Shown piece by piece: positions 9,222 through 18,612 of a stretch of 64,000 nt of DNA (the first letter of the stretch is position 1; every line of letters begins with the position of its first letter). The position numbers were made by a program, and so were the translations under genes. This DNA is from Maribacter_C sp047345145 (GTDB lineage Bacteria > Bacteroidota > Bacteroidia > Flavobacteriales > Flavobacteriaceae), in contig NZ_JBLFER010000005.1 in the NCBI RefSeq assembly GCF_047345145.1, positions 277,716 to 341,715 on the forward strand. Direction: 5' to 3'. The notes beneath the pieces were generated by a model. It worked only from the letters and a program-made list of their open reading frames with translations. It was not told where the DNA came from and did no database searches.

Positions 9222-9821
9222 CTATTCAAAATCAAAATCGACATCAGGCGCGTTTTCAGCTCCAGGATTCGAGCTAAAAAGAGCCAGAGGATCAAAATTG
9301 GCAATTGCAGCAATAATATTTGTTGGTATTTTTTCAATTTTTATATTGTATTCCCCGGCTTCAACATTAAACTTATTTCGCTCAACGTTAATTCTATTCT
9401 CAGTACCTTCTAGTTGCGCTTGAAGTTCTAAAAAGTTTTGATTCGCCTTTAATTCAGGATAACGCTCAACAACAACCATTAATTTTCCTAAAGCACCACT
9501 CAGACCACTTTGTGCTTGCTGAAAAGCTTGTAGCTTTTCTGGAGTTAAATTATTCGCGTCTATATTAGTTGCCGTTGCTTTTGCCCTTGCCTCAATAACA
9601 TCTTTAAGCGTACCTCTTTCAAAATCAGCAGCCCCTTGAACAGTTTTAACAAGATTGCCAATTAAATCATTTCTTCTTTGGTATGAACTTTCAACATTCG
9701 CCCATTGATAAGTGGCTTGTCCTTTCATTTCAACAAGTTCATTGTTTGTGTTTACATACCAGCTTCCTAAAAGAAAAGCTAAAATGGCAAGAACTATTAA
9801 TACGATTAATCCTTTTTTCAT
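9222..9821 (-). CDS. lemA: LemA family protein
   Basis: 199 residues: an N-terminal membrane segment (VLIVLAILAFLLGSWYV), then a helical domain with the LemA core (YQRRNDLIGNLVKTVQG, ATATNIDA, VVVERYPELKANQNFLELQAQLEGTENRI, FPTNIIA-like end). The last ~20 residues are acidic. LemA proteins are membrane-anchored helical bundles of unresolved biochemical role. The two TPM genes follow directly on the same strand. I see no clear -7 box directly upstream, so it may be transcribed from within the upstream MerR/M23 unit. Confidence 0.93.
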   Translation of the reverse strand: MKKGLIVLIVLAILAFLLGSWYVNTNNELVEMKGQATYQWANVESSYQRRNDLIGNLVKTVQGAADFERGTLKDVIEARAKATATNIDANNLTPEKLQAFQQAQSGLSGALGKLMVVVERYPELKANQNFLELQAQLEGTENRINVERNKFNVEAGEYNIKIEKIPTNIIAAIANFDPLALFSSNPGAENAPDVDFDFE

Positions 9822-9877
9822 TTTCTAGTGTTTTAAGGTTAGTGTCAATTAATGTGGAAATGTTACAGCTTATAAGT

Positions 9878-10207
9878 TTACAGCTGTTCTTTGATTTTCT
9901 TGAGTTCTGTTTTAATGCGCTCAAGTTTAGCAATGATTTCAAAGTTATCAAGTGTCTTTTGCTTGCTTTCTTTTAAATGAATTTTAGCGCCTTCCAAAGT
10001 AAATCCACGTTCCTTTACGAGATGATAAATCAGTTGCAGATTTTTAATGTCTTCAGGAGTAAACTTTCGATTTCCCTTAGCATTTTTTTTTGGTTTTAGA
10101 GCGTCGAACTCTTTTTCCCAAAAACGAATAAGCGATGTATTTACATCGAATGCTTTGGCGACTTCGCCAATGCCATAATATCGTTTTTCAGGAAGCTCTA
10201 TATGCAT
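9878..10207 (-). CDS. MerR-family transcriptional regulator
   Basis: 109 residues. An N-terminal winged helix-turn-helix of MerR type (YYGIGEVAKAFDVNTSLIRFWEKEF, then KGNRKFTPEDIKNLQLIYHLV) is followed by a short Lys/Glu-rich coiled coil. No metal- or drug-binding C-terminal domain is present, so it cannot be assigned a ligand. It is a form often seen in Flavobacteriia next to an M23 peptidase gene. The start codon shares one base with the stop of the upstream peptidase gene (TAATG), so translation is very likely coupled. Confidence 0.9.
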   Translation of the reverse strand: MHIELPEKRYYGIGEVAKAFDVNTSLIRFWEKEFDALKPKKNAKGNRKFTPEDIKNLQLIYHLVKERGFTLEGAKIHLKESKQKTLDNFEIIAKLERIKTELKKIKEQL

Positions 10208-11184
10208 TAATCAAGAGATTGATTTTCTTGGGTGGCGTATTTCAACATGTTTTCGAATTCCTTAGCAGATAAACTACCATAGTAGAAATTGATAGGGTTG
10301 ATACGTTCTTTATCTTTAAAAACTTCGTAGTGCAAATGTGGTGCTTCAGAACGACCGGTGCTTCCGACGAAACCAATAAGATCGCCACGTTTTACTTTTT
10401 GTCCACGTTTTACGTTGTATTTGCTCAAATGTGCATATAGACTAAGATAGCCATAGCCATGATCAATACGAATATGTTTTCCATATCCAGAAGAATTATT
10501 ATCCGCCCGGGTAACTTTACCATCACCAGAAGCGTAAATTGGTGTTCCTTTGGGTGCGGTAAAATCCATACCCCTATGCATTTTTCGCGCTTTTGTAAAA
10601 GGGTCTGAACGCCATCCGAATCCTGAAGCCATTCTAGTCAATTCTTCATTGTTGACTGGTTGAATTGCTGGTATTGCGGCTAGTAGTTTTTCTTTCTCCT
10701 TGGCTAAAAGGGCAATTTCTTCTAACGATTTAGATTGTATTGCCATTTGCTTTTTGATAATGTCTAAACGCTTTGTCGTAGCAATCACCATCTCAGAATT
10801 ATTGAAACCCTCTAGAGATTTATAACGATTAATTCCTCCAAAACCTGCTCGCCGTTGCTCTTCCGGAATCGGATTAGCTTCAAAGTACAATCGGTAAATA
10901 TTATTATCACGGTCTTCAATATTGGCAAGAACTTGTTCAATCTGTCCCATCTTCTTATTCAAAAGTTCAAACTGTAGTTCATAGTTCTTAGCTTCTCTTG
11001 CCAAAGAAAGCTCTCGAGGAGTATTCACTATGTTGGTGTTTAAAAGAAGTATTAACGAGAATAAGCCGAATAGGGCAGATCCTAAAAAGAAAAGTCCAAT
11101 ATTACGGTAGCGTCTTGATTTCTTCGGCTCTATCTTTCGGTAGGAGAGCGTATCAGGATCGTAATAGTACTTTACTTTAGACAT
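10207..11184 (-). CDS. M23 family metallopeptidase (LytM-type), membrane anchored
   Basis: 325 residues. A short basic N-terminus precedes one membrane segment (IGLFFLGSALFGLFSLILLL), a periplasmic coiled-coil region follows, and the C-terminal half is a LytM/M23 domain. Zinc and catalytic motifs are intact: HRGMD, a YAHLSKY strand and HLHYE. Such enzymes cleave peptide cross-links in peptidoglycan; an intact HxxxD and HxH set argues it is an active endopeptidase and not only an activator. It is divergent from alaS and leads a minus-strand run with merR, lemA and the TPM genes, consistent with cell-envelope work. Confidence 0.93.
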   Translation of the reverse strand: MSKVKYYYDPDTLSYRKIEPKKSRRYRNIGLFFLGSALFGLFSLILLLNTNIVNTPRELSLAREAKNYELQFELLNKKMGQIEQVLANIEDRDNNIYRLYFEANPIPEEQRRAGFGGINRYKSLEGFNNSEMVIATTKRLDIIKKQMAIQSKSLEEIALLAKEKEKLLAAIPAIQPVNNEELTRMASGFGWRSDPFTKARKMHRGMDFTAPKGTPIYASGDGKVTRADNNSSGYGKHIRIDHGYGYLSLYAHLSKYNVKRGQKVKRGDLIGFVGSTGRSEAPHLHYEVFKDKERINPINFYYGSLSAKEFENMLKYATQENQSLD

Positions 11185-11226
11185 GAATGTATTTTACCTA
11201 TTTTTGTGTCGTTTTTACAGAACAAA

Positions 11227-11234
11227 CAAATATA
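11227..11234 (-). promoter_or_regulatory. -7 promoter element for the M23 peptidase operon
   Basis: TATATTTG on the minus strand, 43 bases before the peptidase start codon in the 99-base divergent region shared with alaS. A good -33 TTG was not found at the usual distance. Confidence 0.45.
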
Positions 11235-11283
11235 AAAATTGTTTTGTAGAAACCGTTAAAATTTGTAAAACTTACCATTTTAT

Positions 11284-13899
11284 ATGACTTCCAAAGAAAT
11301 TAGGAATCAGTTTCTAGACTTTTTTAAAGAAAAAAGCCACAAAATAGTCCCTTCTGCACCCATGGTCATCAAAGACGATCCAACACTGATGTTCACAAAT
11401 GCAGGGATGGTTCCTTTTAAAGAGTTCTTTCTAGGAAATACGGCTATTCAACACCCAAGAGTTGCAGATTCTCAAAAATGTCTACGAGTGAGTGGAAAGC
11501 ATAATGATTTAGAAGAAGTTGGAAAGGACACTTATCACCATACGATGTTTGAGATGTTGGGGAATTGGAGTTTTGGCGATTACTTTAAAAAGGAGGCAAT
11601 TCAATGGGCTTGGGAATTTCTTACTGAAGTTTGCAAAATAGATAAAGACAGTTTGTACGTTTCTGTTTTTGAAGGAAGTGATGATGCCGATAAGCTAGAA
11701 ATGGATACTGAGGCTTTTGATCTTTGGAAGGCGATTGTGCCCGAAGATCGAATTATCATGGGTAATAAGAAGGATAATTTCTGGGAAATGGGTGACCAAG
11801 GTCCTTGTGGTCCCTGTTCTGAGATTCATGTAGATATCAGATCTGCAGAAGAAAAAGCAAAAGTTTCTGGAGCTTCTTTAGTGAATGAAGATCACCCTTT
11901 GGTTGTTGAGATATGGAATCTTGTTTTCATGCAGTACAATCGAAAGGCTGATGGAAAACTAGAATCACTACCTGCTAAGCACGTTGATACGGGAATGGGT
12001 TTTGAGCGCTTATGTATGGCTTTACAGGGTGTAGAGTCGAATTATGATACGGACGTTTTTACGCCCATAATTCGTGAGATTGAAACCATTACTAATTCTA
12101 AATATGGTAAAGAAGAAGAAACCGATATCGCGATTCGTGTAATTGCCGATCATATTCGTGCCGTTTCCTTTTCGATTGCTGATGGACAGTTGCCAAGTAA
12201 TACCGGAGCTGGCTATGTAATTCGTAGAATTTTAAGAAGAGCCATTCGTTACGGATTCACATTTTTAGACACGAAACAGCCTTTCATGTATCGTTTGGTA
12301 AATGTATTGTCAGAATCTATGGGGAATGCTTTTCCCGAGTTGAAAGCGCAGCGACAGCTTATTGAAAATGTTATCAAAGAGGAGGAGCACTCTTTCTTAA
12401 AAACATTAGAGCAAGGTTTAGTTTTGCTTGATTCTATTATTTTAGGTTCAAAGGGAAAAGAAATTGATGGTAAAAAAGCTTTCGAATTATATGATACGTA
12501 TGGATTTCCGATTGACTTAACTGCTCTGATTCTTGATGAAAAAGGGTACGCTTTAGATGAGAAAGGTTTTGAAATTGCCATGCAAGAACAGAAAAATCGT
12601 TCGAAATCAGCATCTGCAACTTCAAAAGAAGACTGGACGATTTTGTCTGATGATATCGAGCAAGAGTTTGTAGGATATGATCTTTTAGAAGCCAACGTAA
12701 ATTTGGTAAAATATCGAAAGATAACTTCTAAGAAAGATGGGGATCAATTTCAAATGGTGTTTAATTTAACTCCGTTCTATGCAGAAGGTGGCGGTCAAGT
12801 AGGTGATAAAGGATATTTGGAAGCGCCTAACGGAGATGTTGTGTACATCGTGGACACGAAAAAGGAGAATAATGAGATTGTTCATTTTGCTAAAAACCTT
12901 CCCAAGAAAACAGAAGAAACTTTCAAGGCCGTTGTTGATAAAAAGCAGCGTCAAAGAACAGAAGCAAACCATACCGCAACGCATTTGTTACACCAAGCAC
13001 TACGTGAGATTTTAGGAACACATGTAGAACAAAAAGGTTCGGCAGTGCACTCCAAATATTTGCGTTTCGATTTTTCTCACTTTTCGAAGTTAACTGTTGA
13101 TGAACTTCGCGAAGTTGAAAATTTCGTGAATGCTAGAATTGAAGGGCAACTTCCCTTTGAAGAGAATAGAAATGTTCCCATGGAGCAGGCTCTAAAAGAA
13201 GGAGCCATGGCATTGTTCGGAGAGAAATATGGTGACGCTGTGAGAACGGTTCGGTTTGGGCAATCCATTGAATTGTGCGGAGGAACACATGTAAAGAACA
13301 CGGCTGACATTTGGCACTTTAAAATAAAATCAGAGGGCGCTGTTGCAGCTGGAATACGAAGAATTGAAGCAATAACTTCAGATGCGGTTAAGGACTTCTA
13401 TTTTGAAAATAACAGAGTGCTTTTCGAAATCAAAGATATTTTGAATAACGCACAAGATCCTCTGAAAGCAGTTTCTGCTTTGCAGGATGAAAATGCAAAA
13501 TTGAAAAAAGAGGTCGAGCAACTCTTAAGAGATAAAGCAAAGAACTTAAAAGGAGAATTGACAAACGAGTTGGAAGAAATCAACGGAATTCAATTCTTAG
13601 CTAAAAAAGTGGACCTAGATGCTGCAGGAATCAAGGACCTTTCATTCGAAATGGGTCAAAACAAAGACAATCTCTTTTTACTCTTCGGAACAGAGCAAAA
13701 TGGAAAAGCTTTGCTTTCTTGTTATATCTCCAAAGAACTGGTTGCTTCGAAAGATTTAAATGCCGGAACCATCGTTCGTGAACTTGGAAAATACATTCAA
13801 GGCGGCGGTGGTGGTCAACCGTTTTTTGCTACTGCTGGCGGTAAAAACCCTTCTGGAATTACTGAAGCTTTAGATAAAGCGAAGGAGTACATCATCTAA
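11284..13899 (+). CDS. alaS: Alanine--tRNA ligase
   Basis: 871 residues, full length. The N-terminal class II catalytic core starts MTSKEIRNQFLDFF and contains FTNAGMVPFKEFFLG, TYHHTMFEMLGNWSFGDYF and MGFERLCMALQ. The editing domain carries the zinc-binding NHTATHLLH and CGGTH motifs that clear mischarged Ser and Gly. The C-terminal domain ends with the Gly-rich QGGGGGQP and AGGKN motif. It is divergent from the M23 peptidase operon and is followed by a secreted protein gene on the same strand. Confidence 0.98.
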   Translation: MTSKEIRNQFLDFFKEKSHKIVPSAPMVIKDDPTLMFTNAGMVPFKEFFLGNTAIQHPRVADSQKCLRVSGKHNDLEEVGKDTYHHTMFEMLGNWSFGDYFKKEAIQWAWEFLTEVCKIDKDSLYVSVFEGSDDADKLEMDTEAFDLWKAIVPEDRIIMGNKKDNFWEMGDQGPCGPCSEIHVDIRSAEEKAKVSGASLVNEDHPLVVEIWNLVFMQYNRKADGKLESLPAKHVDTGMGFERLCMALQGVESNYDTDVFTPIIREIETITNSKYGKEEETDIAIRVIADHIRAVSFSIADGQLPSNTGAGYVIRRILRRAIRYGFTFLDTKQPFMYRLVNVLSESMGNAFPELKAQRQLIENVIKEEEHSFLKTLEQGLVLLDSIILGSKGKEIDGKKAFELYDTYGFPIDLTALILDEKGYALDEKGFEIAMQEQKNRSKSASATSKEDWTILSDDIEQEFVGYDLLEANVNLVKYRKITSKKDGDQFQMVFNLTPFYAEGGGQVGDKGYLEAPNGDVVYIVDTKKENNEIVHFAKNLPKKTEETFKAVVDKKQRQRTEANHTATHLLHQALREILGTHVEQKGSAVHSKYLRFDFSHFSKLTVDELREVENFVNARIEGQLPFEENRNVPMEQALKEGAMALFGEKYGDAVRTVRFGQSIELCGGTHVKNTADIWHFKIKSEGAVAAGIRRIEAITSDAVKDFYFENNRVLFEIKDILNNAQDPLKAVSALQDENAKLKKEVEQLLRDKAKNLKGELTNELEEINGIQFLAKKVDLDAAGIKDLSFEMGQNKDNLFLLFGTEQNGKALLSCYISKELVASKDLNAGTIVRELGKYIQGGGGGQPFFATAGGKNPSGITEALDKAKEYII

Positions 13900-13983
13900 T
13901 ATATTCAGACCTTAAAAAGTGTTCTGTACAACAATAATCGTGGTTAAATGAGGTTTTATACAAACCAATTTAAACATTTAACC

Positions 13984-15033
13984 ATGAAAAATTATCTTAT
14001 TTTATTATTCGCTCTAGTAAGTTTTACGGGGCATTCTCAGATTTCTGTCGGAGCAAGGCACCGAGGTAAACCTGCCGACTTAAAAAAGGAGACCTTAGAA
14101 AGATTTAAATCAACTACTACAATTTTTGTGCTTTCAGATGTAATCAACGCTTCTGAATATGATCAAATACTTAAAGATACTTGGACGGTAACACCTTATG
14201 AATTAATCTCTAGGGATGATTTTTCCTTGATTAATATGTACAAGGGAAATTATTCTTTTGCAACCTTAACAGGATTTAAGGTAGTTGAAAAGCAATTCGG
14301 TATTGAAACACCAAAGTCACTACATACGTATTTTGACATTAGGATGTACGATGCGGAAGAAATAACCAAAAAACTTGGTAAATTATCACCAAGCCTTTCA
14401 GAAAAAAAACTAGAAAAGAAAGCAGAAAAAATATTCAAAGAGAACAAGAAATCAATCGCAAAGTTCTATTTGTTTCCTGATACTGATTTTGTAGTAACAG
14501 CCTTTACAAAAAAGAATGAGGAAATCATGAATAGTATTTATACAGAAGATGTGTTTTTCAATTATACTTCTGGTATGCTTAAGAACTACCTTCAAAAAAC
14601 GAATGCATTACTTGACAAAGAAGAAACATATTGGATGTACAAAAAGGATTTTGATGCTGAAAAAATAGCTAGCTTATCAAGCCAAAAAATATATGTACCT
14701 GAGTATATCACTCAAAAAACCAATGCGTGGAATGCCAATATTTCAGATAGGGATGAAGAAGAAGTTGAGAAACTTTTTAAAGGATATGGTTTTGATTATG
14801 AATTCATTAACAAGGAAGATTTGGATAAAGCTATTGCATCAAATACCGAATTTTACTACATGCGATACATTCGTATAAATGCTGAGCGATTTCTTCAAGT
14901 TGTAAATTCGAGAACTGGGGAAGTCATTTATAGGGACTATTTTCCTGGTCTGCTGTCCTACAATTTGAAAGCTAAAAATTTGGAGTATCTTAGTAAGATA
15001 ATTGCTAAATCAAAAAAGAAATTAGCCAAATAG
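13984..15033 (+). CDS. Secreted protein of unknown function
   Basis: 349 residues from the ATG at 13984, preferred over 13948 because a clean signal peptide starts there (MKNYLILLFALVSFTGHSQ). The mature part is mixed alpha/beta and Lys-rich, with strands such as TTTIFVLSDVINASEYDQIL and a closing VNSRTGEVIYRDYF. A cluster of Lys/Glu (SEKKLEKKAEKIFKENKK) near residues 140-165 suggests a charged helix. I do not recognise the family. It lies 85 bases after alaS and 12 bases before the GSCFA gene, so it is more likely co-transcribed with the latter. Confidence 0.75.
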   Translation: MKNYLILLFALVSFTGHSQISVGARHRGKPADLKKETLERFKSTTTIFVLSDVINASEYDQILKDTWTVTPYELISRDDFSLINMYKGNYSFATLTGFKVVEKQFGIETPKSLHTYFDIRMYDAEEITKKLGKLSPSLSEKKLEKKAEKIFKENKKSIAKFYLFPDTDFVVTAFTKKNEEIMNSIYTEDVFFNYTSGMLKNYLQKTNALLDKEETYWMYKKDFDAEKIASLSSQKIYVPEYITQKTNAWNANISDRDEEEVEKLFKGYGFDYEFINKEDLDKAIASNTEFYYMRYIRINAERFLQVVNSRTGEVIYRDYFPGLLSYNLKAKNLEYLSKIIAKSKKKLAK

Positions 15034-15045
15034 TATGGTCGAAAA

Positions 15046-16002
15046 ATGAAATTCCGTTCGGAAATCAATTTCACGAAAGCCCAAAATCAAATTGATTATC
15101 AAAGTCAATTGCTGATTTTGGGCTCTTGTTTTGCCAAAAATATTGGTAATAAATTAGCATACTTTAAATTTCAAAGTCTTCATAATCCTTTTGGGATTTT
15201 ATTTCATCCTGTGGCAATTGAAAAATTGATTTCAAAAGCAGTTAAAAAGGAAAGCTATACAGAAGAAGATATTTTCTTTCTAAACGAACGTTGGCATTGT
15301 TTTGATGCACATTCTGATTTAAGTAATCCATCCAAGGAAATACTACTTCATGAATTAAATATAGGTTTAGAGAACACGTATGAACAAATAACCAAATCAA
15401 CACACGTACTAATAACTTTAGGGACAGCTTGGGTTTATTGCAATAAAAAGACAAACTCAGTTGTTGCCAACTGCCATAAAGTACCGCAAAAGGAATTTAC
15501 TAAGGAATTACTTTCAGTTGCAGCGGTTCAGAAAAGTATAGAGAATACCATCCAAAGCATTCAATCGGTGAATAAAGATGTGAAGTTTATTTTTACAGTT
15601 TCTCCAGTGCGACATCTCAAAGATGGATTTGTTGAAAATCAGAGAAGTAAATCACACCTGATATCGGCAATACATCAAATCATGGAAACTTCGCATTTCG
15701 TACCTCGAACTTCGTACTTTGAAAGCTATGAACTTATGATGGATGAACTCCGTGATTACCGTTTCTACGAAGCTGATATGATACATCCCAACGAGCAGGC
15801 TATTGACTATATCTGGGAAAAATTTGTTGAAGTCTGGATTTCACCTGAAGCACATCCTACTATGCAAAAAGTAGATACTATACAAAAGGGCTTACAACAC
15901 CGACCGTTCAACCCAGAATCGGAACAACATCAAGCATTTTTAAAATCCCTAGAAAAGAAAATTACGTATCTTCAAAAGGAGCATTCGTTTATGGAGTTTT
16001 AG
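15046..16002 (+). CDS. GSCFA domain protein
   Basis: 318 residues. The diagnostic LILGSCFAKNIGNKL motif sits near residues 25-39 and is followed by NPFGILFHP. These proteins resemble SGNH/GDSL-type hydrolases, and the late motif DMIHPNEQAIDYIWE (Asp and His of a DxxH pair) is where the catalytic dyad would lie. The substrate is not known. No signal peptide is present, so it is probably cytoplasmic. The gene is followed by an inverted repeat rather than directly by the next gene. Confidence 0.9.
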   Translation: MKFRSEINFTKAQNQIDYQSQLLILGSCFAKNIGNKLAYFKFQSLHNPFGILFHPVAIEKLISKAVKKESYTEEDIFFLNERWHCFDAHSDLSNPSKEILLHELNIGLENTYEQITKSTHVLITLGTAWVYCNKKTNSVVANCHKVPQKEFTKELLSVAAVQKSIENTIQSIQSVNKDVKFIFTVSPVRHLKDGFVENQRSKSHLISAIHQIMETSHFVPRTSYFESYELMMDELRDYRFYEADMIHPNEQAIDYIWEKFVEVWISPEAHPTMQKVDTIQKGLQHRPFNPESEQHQAFLKSLEKKITYLQKEHSFMEF

Positions 16003-16013
16003 GCGACCTTGAA

Positions 16014-16095
16014 TGTCATCCTGAGCGCAGTCGAAGGGCTAGGAACTGAAGAGGTTAAATAACAGTAATGGTCTTCGACTGCGCTCAGACTGACA
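16014..16095. repeat. Inverted repeat of a dispersed 23-base element
   Basis: The left arm at 16014-16036 (tgtcatcctgagcgcagtc...) and right arm at 16073-16095 are near-perfect reverse complements separated by 36 bases. Related single arms occur at 53662-53684 and, more diverged, at 32961-32986. It could fold into a long hairpin in the message between the GSCFA and DUF4230 genes. Confidence 0.85.
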
Positions 16096-16121
16096 ATAGA
16101 CGCAAAATAAACCTGTGATAA

Positions 16122-16736
16122 ATGAAAAAAATCTTAATAGCAATAATCATCGTCTTGAGCGGAATCCTAATTTTTCGAGCGTGTTCAAATGACCAAGTGG
16201 AATATACTATTCTTCAAGAGAATTCGATGCTCATTCAGCAGGAAATTTTCAATGTTTCGAAGCTTATTGTTACTGAAGGCCACTTCGCCGAAGTCTACAA
16301 TTACAAAGATTCACAAGAGCTATTCGGACCTCTAATTACTGCAGATAAAAAGGCTTTGGTGGTTGTGAATGCTGAGGTTACCGTGGCCTATGATATGCAA
16401 AAAATTGATTTTGAATTAGATGAAGAAAACAAAACACTTCGTATAAAAAGTATTCCTGAACCCGAAATCAAGATTAATCCTGATTTTGAATATTACGATG
16501 TTACTGCAGATTATCTAAATCAATTTGATGCTTCAGATTACAACAAAATCAAGAAAAATGTAAATGCTTCCTTGATGAAAAAGATTGAAGCTTCAACTTT
16601 AAAAAGTAACGCAAAAAATCGCCTAATCAGCGAGCTTCAAAAAATGTATGTGCTCACTAATTCTATGAACTGGAAACTAGTTTATAACAATGAACTAGTA
16701 GATGAAAATTTAACTCAATTATTGCTCAAAGATTAG
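16122..16736 (+). CDS. DUF4230 domain protein
   Basis: 204 residues. An N-terminal membrane anchor (ILIAIIIVLSGILIFRAC) is followed by a single DUF4230 domain, recognised by the ALVVVNAEVTVAYDMQKIDF strand, then IPEPEI and a helical C-terminus with LKSNAKNRLISELQKMY. Function is unknown; the domain is widespread as a membrane-tethered extracytoplasmic module. It ends one base before the stop of the converging hydroxylase gene. Confidence 0.88.
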   Translation: MKKILIAIIIVLSGILIFRACSNDQVEYTILQENSMLIQQEIFNVSKLIVTEGHFAEVYNYKDSQELFGPLITADKKALVVVNAEVTVAYDMQKIDFELDEENKTLRIKSIPEPEIKINPDFEYYDVTADYLNQFDASDYNKIKKNVNASLMKKIEASTLKSNAKNRLISELQKMYVLTNSMNWKLVYNNELVDENLTQLLLKD

Positions 16737-16737
16737 T

Positions 16738-18489
16738 CTAAACAACAAAACTTGCGTTGACCAATTCCAATCCGTCATCAATTAATTGTCCGACTTTAGG
16801 ATTGCTCAACTTTACGGTTTCTAAGTGATTTGCAATTTCTTGGGCAAAATCAGTATCTCCATTGTTTTTAGCTAGTTCATACAATTCGATTGATAAGAGC
16901 CAATCGGCAGGAAATTCTTTTGTTATTTGTTCAAAAACCTTGTGACGCGAAATGGTGGTATTCGTCCCTTCTCGAAAATCGCGGACTTGGCGGTAATAAC
17001 TTTCCAACTTTTTTCGTTCGGCTGACATTTCAGGATTTACTTTAGTTGATGAAACCTCATGATTAATTAAATCAAAACTATTTAAATCTGCAGGGCCATT
17101 GTAAGCTGAAACAATATGTTCGCCTACTGCTATACTGTATAATCTTTCATCCGATTTAAAGAGGGTTTTCTTTTTATGGGTCACCTTGCAATTACGGAAG
17201 GTTATGAGAATGATTTCACCTTTTAGATTTCTTGTTCCGGTAATGATTTCTCCGGATATTTTGATACCTCCTTCGAATTCCAAAGTGATGGTTTGTCCTT
17301 CGAAAATATTGTAGGCTTTCAAATCCCTCGGACTCATATCTTCAATGGCCAAATTGATTCCCTTCAATTTTCCCATAGGGGAACCAAATCCATCATAATG
17401 AATTTCAGCACTATGACCCACCAATTCTTTTTCACGATAAGACAAAGCTGTTGGGCCAGTAGTTTGGAAAAAGACAGGCCGTCCTTCATAATCCATAACT
17501 TCATCAAAATTTCCAGAAACTTGAAGTCCTGTACTTAATTCTATAGTCCCTAATTCTTTAGAGTTGATCAGTTTTTGAATACTACTCAATCCTCCTTTTC
17601 GAACTGCCATTTCATTTGCAAATTCTTCCAAGACCTCACTAAGAAAAGCAAAATCAGGAGTTACAAAAAGTTGCGGTTGCGGTTTAGTAATATCGAAAGA
17701 AGTATGCGCTGCTTCAATCGAGTAGGGTATTTTTTTGACTTCATCCGTCATGCACCAAGCACTTTCACCAATCGAAGAGAGGAGTCCCGCTCCATATATT
17801 TTAGGATTATCAACTGTACCTATCAATCCATATTCAACGGTCCACCAATGTAGGTTTCTGATAAGGGCGATTTCACTTGGCTCGCCCATGTTATTTTGTA
17901 GATCTTCAATATGCTTTTCCGCTTTATTAATTTCATCTTGCGGTGTTCCTGTGGCTTCTTTGATTATAGAAAGATGTCGCACAGCCTCATAGAGTTCATA
18001 ATCTTTAGCACTAGAAATTGCTTTACAACCAATTTCCCCAAAACGACGCAAATATTCCGCGTATTCAGGATTGGCAATAATTGGAGCATGCCCAGCACCC
18101 TCATGAATGATATCAGGAGCAGGCGTATATTCAATATGTTCCAATTGTCGAATATCGGAGGCAATCACTAAAACATTGTAAGCTTGAAACTCCATAAAGG
18201 CAGAGGGAGGGATAAACCCGTCAACGGCGACTGCGGCCCAACCGATTTCTTCAAGAATACGGTTCATACCATACATATTGGGAATATGGTTTATAGATAT
18301 ACCTGTTTTTTGAAGTCCATCCAAATAAGATTTATGGGCAACCTTACTCAGGTAATCGACATTTTTCCGCATCACATAGCGCCAAACAGCCTGGTCAATG
18401 GCGGTGTAATCGCTATAGTCTTGAGGCTTAATAAATTGCTTCAAATGTTCAGGAAGCTTGTCTAAAATGGGATTGCTTTCGTACGACAT
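16738..18489 (-). CDS. Aromatic amino acid hydroxylase with long C-terminal extension
   Basis: 583 residues. The N-terminal ~280 residues are a pterin-dependent, non-haem iron aromatic amino acid hydroxylase: HEGAGH supplies His129 and His134 and WWTVEYGL supplies Glu219 as the iron ligands. Phenylalanine to tyrosine is the usual bacterial reaction, but tryptophan hydroxylation cannot be excluded from sequence. Ordinary bacterial enzymes stop near 260-300 residues; the remaining ~300 residues here include beta-rich stretches such as GQTITLEFEGGIKISGEIITG and match no domain I know. The long form is a Bacteroidota version of the family. Its leader contains two hairpins (see separate entry). 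Confidence 0.9.
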   Translation of the reverse strand: MSYESNPILDKLPEHLKQFIKPQDYSDYTAIDQAVWRYVMRKNVDYLSKVAHKSYLDGLQKTGISINHIPNMYGMNRILEEIGWAAVAVDGFIPPSAFMEFQAYNVLVIASDIRQLEHIEYTPAPDIIHEGAGHAPIIANPEYAEYLRRFGEIGCKAISSAKDYELYEAVRHLSIIKEATGTPQDEINKAEKHIEDLQNNMGEPSEIALIRNLHWWTVEYGLIGTVDNPKIYGAGLLSSIGESAWCMTDEVKKIPYSIEAAHTSFDITKPQPQLFVTPDFAFLSEVLEEFANEMAVRKGGLSSIQKLINSKELGTIELSTGLQVSGNFDEVMDYEGRPVFFQTTGPTALSYREKELVGHSAEIHYDGFGSPMGKLKGINLAIEDMSPRDLKAYNIFEGQTITLEFEGGIKISGEIITGTRNLKGEIILITFRNCKVTHKKKTLFKSDERLYSIAVGEHIVSAYNGPADLNSFDLINHEVSSTKVNPEMSAERKKLESYYRQVRDFREGTNTTISRHKVFEQITKEFPADWLLSIELYELAKNNGDTDFAQEIANHLETVKLSNPKVGQLIDDGLELVNASFVV

Positions 18490-18503
18490 TCAATTTAATT
18501 TTT

Positions 18504-18563
18504 ACCTCACCATGGGAGAGGTTGATATTGCCCTAAGCAATATCCGATGATGACGTAAAGTTA
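18504..18563 (-). promoter_or_regulatory. Promoter and hairpin-rich leader of the hydroxylase gene
   Basis: On the minus strand TAACTTTA (18556-18563) is one mismatch from TAnnTTTG and would start transcription near 18549. Nearly all of the resulting ~60-base leader folds into two inverted repeats: 18524-18544 (perfect 8-bp stem GATATTGC, 5-base loop) and 18504-18522 (5-bp ACCTC/GAGGT arms). No known riboswitch is recognised. Confidence 0.4.
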
Positions 18564-18612
18564 CGAAAATCGAAATCGAAAAAGGATATGAAAGATGTTA
18601 AGAGAAAGTATA

